Below are positions 62,839 through 64,000 of a stretch of 64,000 nt of DNA, in pieces. The stretch's first letter is position 1, and each line of letters begins with the position of its first letter. The position numbers and the translations under genes are program-made. The stretch lies in the NCBI GenBank assembly GCA_035249305.1, contig DATFGQ010000085.1, positions 1 through 64,000 on the forward strand, in the 5' to 3' direction. The DNA is from DASUNP01 sp035249305. GTDB taxonomy: Bacteria > Acidobacteriota > Blastocatellia > UBA7656. The notes beneath the pieces are model-generated. The model had not been told where the DNA came from and did no database searches. It saw nothing but the letters and a program-made list of their open reading frames with translations.

Positions 62839-64000
62839 ATGGTGAGGCCAGTGTCGGTATCAAGAACAGAGACGCCTGAAACGGACGAGCAGACGGGCGC
62901 AACACCAAGAGCCGGCGCGGTGATGGGTACGCTTTTTCTCGTCTTCTTCCTTGCCACGAGCGACCAATTCGCGCTCTCGCCGCTTCTGCCGCTGATAGCC
63001 TCGGAGCTGGGGCTTGATGAAGGAAGCGTCGGCGCGCTCATGTTCCCTGCTTACGCGCTGGCGGCGGCCGTGGCGGCGCTATTGATAGGCCCGATCTCGG
63101 ACATCTATGGCCGCCGGCGCTTCCTGCTCTACGCGATGTTGCTGTTCGGGTCGTCACTGCTGGTGATCGCTCTGTTTAAGAATCCTTACCTGCTGGTCGC
63201 AATGAGAGTGCTGACGGGGCTTGCGGCGGGCACGTTCTCGACCTGCTCGATCGCCTACGTAGCCGACTACTTCCCCTACAAGCGGCGGGGCGCGGCGATG
63301 AGCATCGTGCAGGCCGGCTATTTCGCGGCGCTCGTATTGGGAGTTCCGGCCGTCTCGTTCATAGCCAAGTGGCAGCAGGGCTACCGGCCCGGTTTCATGT
63401 TTCTCGCGCTGCTGTCGGCCGTAGCGTTCCTGCTCGTCATGTGGGCGCTGCCGGAAGACAAGCACCTGATGGCCGAAGAGATCTCCGAACGTGTGGCGCG
63501 GAGATTCGAGCGCATCCGCCTGGTGGCTTCAAGCAGAGAACGGGTCGCGGCGGTCGTGGCGGCCTTCCTGGTGTCGGCGGGGTTCGTAGGCTTCTTCTCC
63601 TACCTCGGCGCTTGGATGAAGGACGCGTTAAAGCTCGATACGGACGCGCGCGGGTTATTCTTCGTCATCGTCGGAGTCGCCGCGCTCGTCGGCGGTCTGG
63701 TGGGCGGGAAAGTCGCCGACAGATTTGGAAAGCGCTCGGTGTCGATAGTCAGCACAATCGTCCTGGCGGCGATGCTCTTCGTCATACCGCGCGTGGGTTG
63801 GGGCGTCGCGCTCTTTGTAACATTCCTGACGGCGAGCTTAGCCTTCGCGTTCCGCCAGGGTCCATTACATGCGCTTGCGACACAGCTCGTGCCACGCCGA
63901 TTCCAGGGCGCTTTCGTCTCTTTCCGCAATACGGCTTCGCAACTGGGCATAGCATTTTCGACGGCCGTCAGCGGGCGGCTTTATGACACCGAAGGCATGG
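62839..64000 (+). CDS. MFS transporter (truncated by window end)
   Basis: The frame opens at ATG 62839 (MVRPVSVSRTETPETD) and runs off the right edge with at least 387 residues. After a hydrophilic N-terminus, the first helices (about 29-50 and 64-90) are followed by the MFS motif A GPISDIYGRRR, and a related GKVADRFGKRS occurs in the second half. About ten membrane spans are visible. The substrate is unknown; the drug/sugar-efflux type is most likely. Confidence 0.9.
   Translation, partial: MVRPVSVSRTETPETDEQTGATPRAGAVMGTLFLVFFLATSDQFALSPLLPLIASELGLDEGSVGALMFPAYALAAAVAALLIGPISDIYGRRRFLLYAMLLFGSSLLVIALFKNPYLLVAMRVLTGLAAGTFSTCSIAYVADYFPYKRRGAAMSIVQAGYFAALVLGVPAVSFIAKWQQGYRPGFMFLALLSAVAFLLVMWALPEDKHLMAEEISERVARRFERIRLVASSRERVAAVVAAFLVSAGFVGFFSYLGAWMKDALKLDTDARGLFFVIVGVAALVGGLVGGKVADRFGKRSVSIVSTIVLAAMLFVIPRVGWGVALFVTFLTASLAFAFRQGPLHALATQLVPRRFQGAFVSFRNTASQLGIAFSTAVSGRLYDTEGM

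Overview
The window is GC-rich chromosomal DNA of a Gram-negative-type bacterium. It carries many Sec- and Tat-exported proteins, a complete ETF/ETF-quinone oxidoreductase set, a fatty-acid/phospholipid cluster with rpmF and yceD, an ECF sigma operon, and large amounts of short hairpin repeats. The overall style resembles Acidobacteriota (Blastocatellia). That is an impression from gene content only: no rRNA or other marker gene is present to confirm it.

Region 1 (1-26.2 kb, almost all on the minus strand) is a large extracytoplasmic copper-oxidase locus. From right to left it holds a beta-propeller/di-haem cytochrome protein, a giant multicopper oxidase (MCO, 1787 aa), a YncE-type propeller protein, a double-SCO copper chaperone, a single-domain response regulator, a second giant MCO (1600 aa), a small secreted protein, a second YncE-type protein, and a two-component system. 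The two-component system has a membrane PAS histidine kinase, a REC-PAS-histidine kinase hybrid and an NtrC-type sigma54 activator. Four good sigma54 (-24/-12) promoters are visible: in front of each giant MCO, in front of the small secreted protein, and at the left edge reading out of the window. Three have a copy of one palindrome, GTGTTTCA-N3-TGAAACAC or a variant of it, upstream at enhancer distance. I infer a sigma54 regulon run by the locus's own activator. The combination of giant MCOs, two sensor kinases and an NtrC-type regulator recalls the Mn(II)-oxidation system (MnxG/McoA with MnxS1/MnxS2/MnxR) of Pseudomonas putida as I remember it. Metal oxidation is therefore the leading hypothesis, unproven.

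Region 2 (26.2-35.4 kb) has a 1.5 kb non-coding stretch with a decayed propeller fragment and a perfect sigma70 promoter followed by a terminator (possible small RNA). After it, on the plus strand, come a canonical Tat-exported MCO, a small secreted protein, a metal-binding/SCO/cytochrome c fusion, and a 1002-aa secreted fibronectin/Ig-like protein. These probably extend the same copper/electron-transfer theme.

Region 3 (35.4-43.6 kb, minus) is housekeeping: ETF-QO, etfA, etfB, fabF, acpP, fabD, plsX, rpmF, yceD. Region 4 (43.7-50.2 kb, plus) has an ECF sigma factor, a zinc anti-sigma factor, a catalytically dead HtrA/PDZ protein, an ArnT-like glycosyltransferase, a YbhN-like membrane protein and a small exported protein. 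Region 5 (50.2-64 kb) is mixed: a CheY-like regulator, an M15-like peptidase, a subtilase, two exported proteins (one TPR), an EtfB-EtfA fusion, an alkaline-phosphatase-superfamily phosphodiesterase, an MBL-fold hydrolase and a truncated MFS transporter. Heptanucleotide-repeat hairpins and two other dispersed palindromic repeat families sit in many gene gaps and in places supply stop codons. I saw no tRNA, rRNA, CRISPR array, transposase or phage gene.
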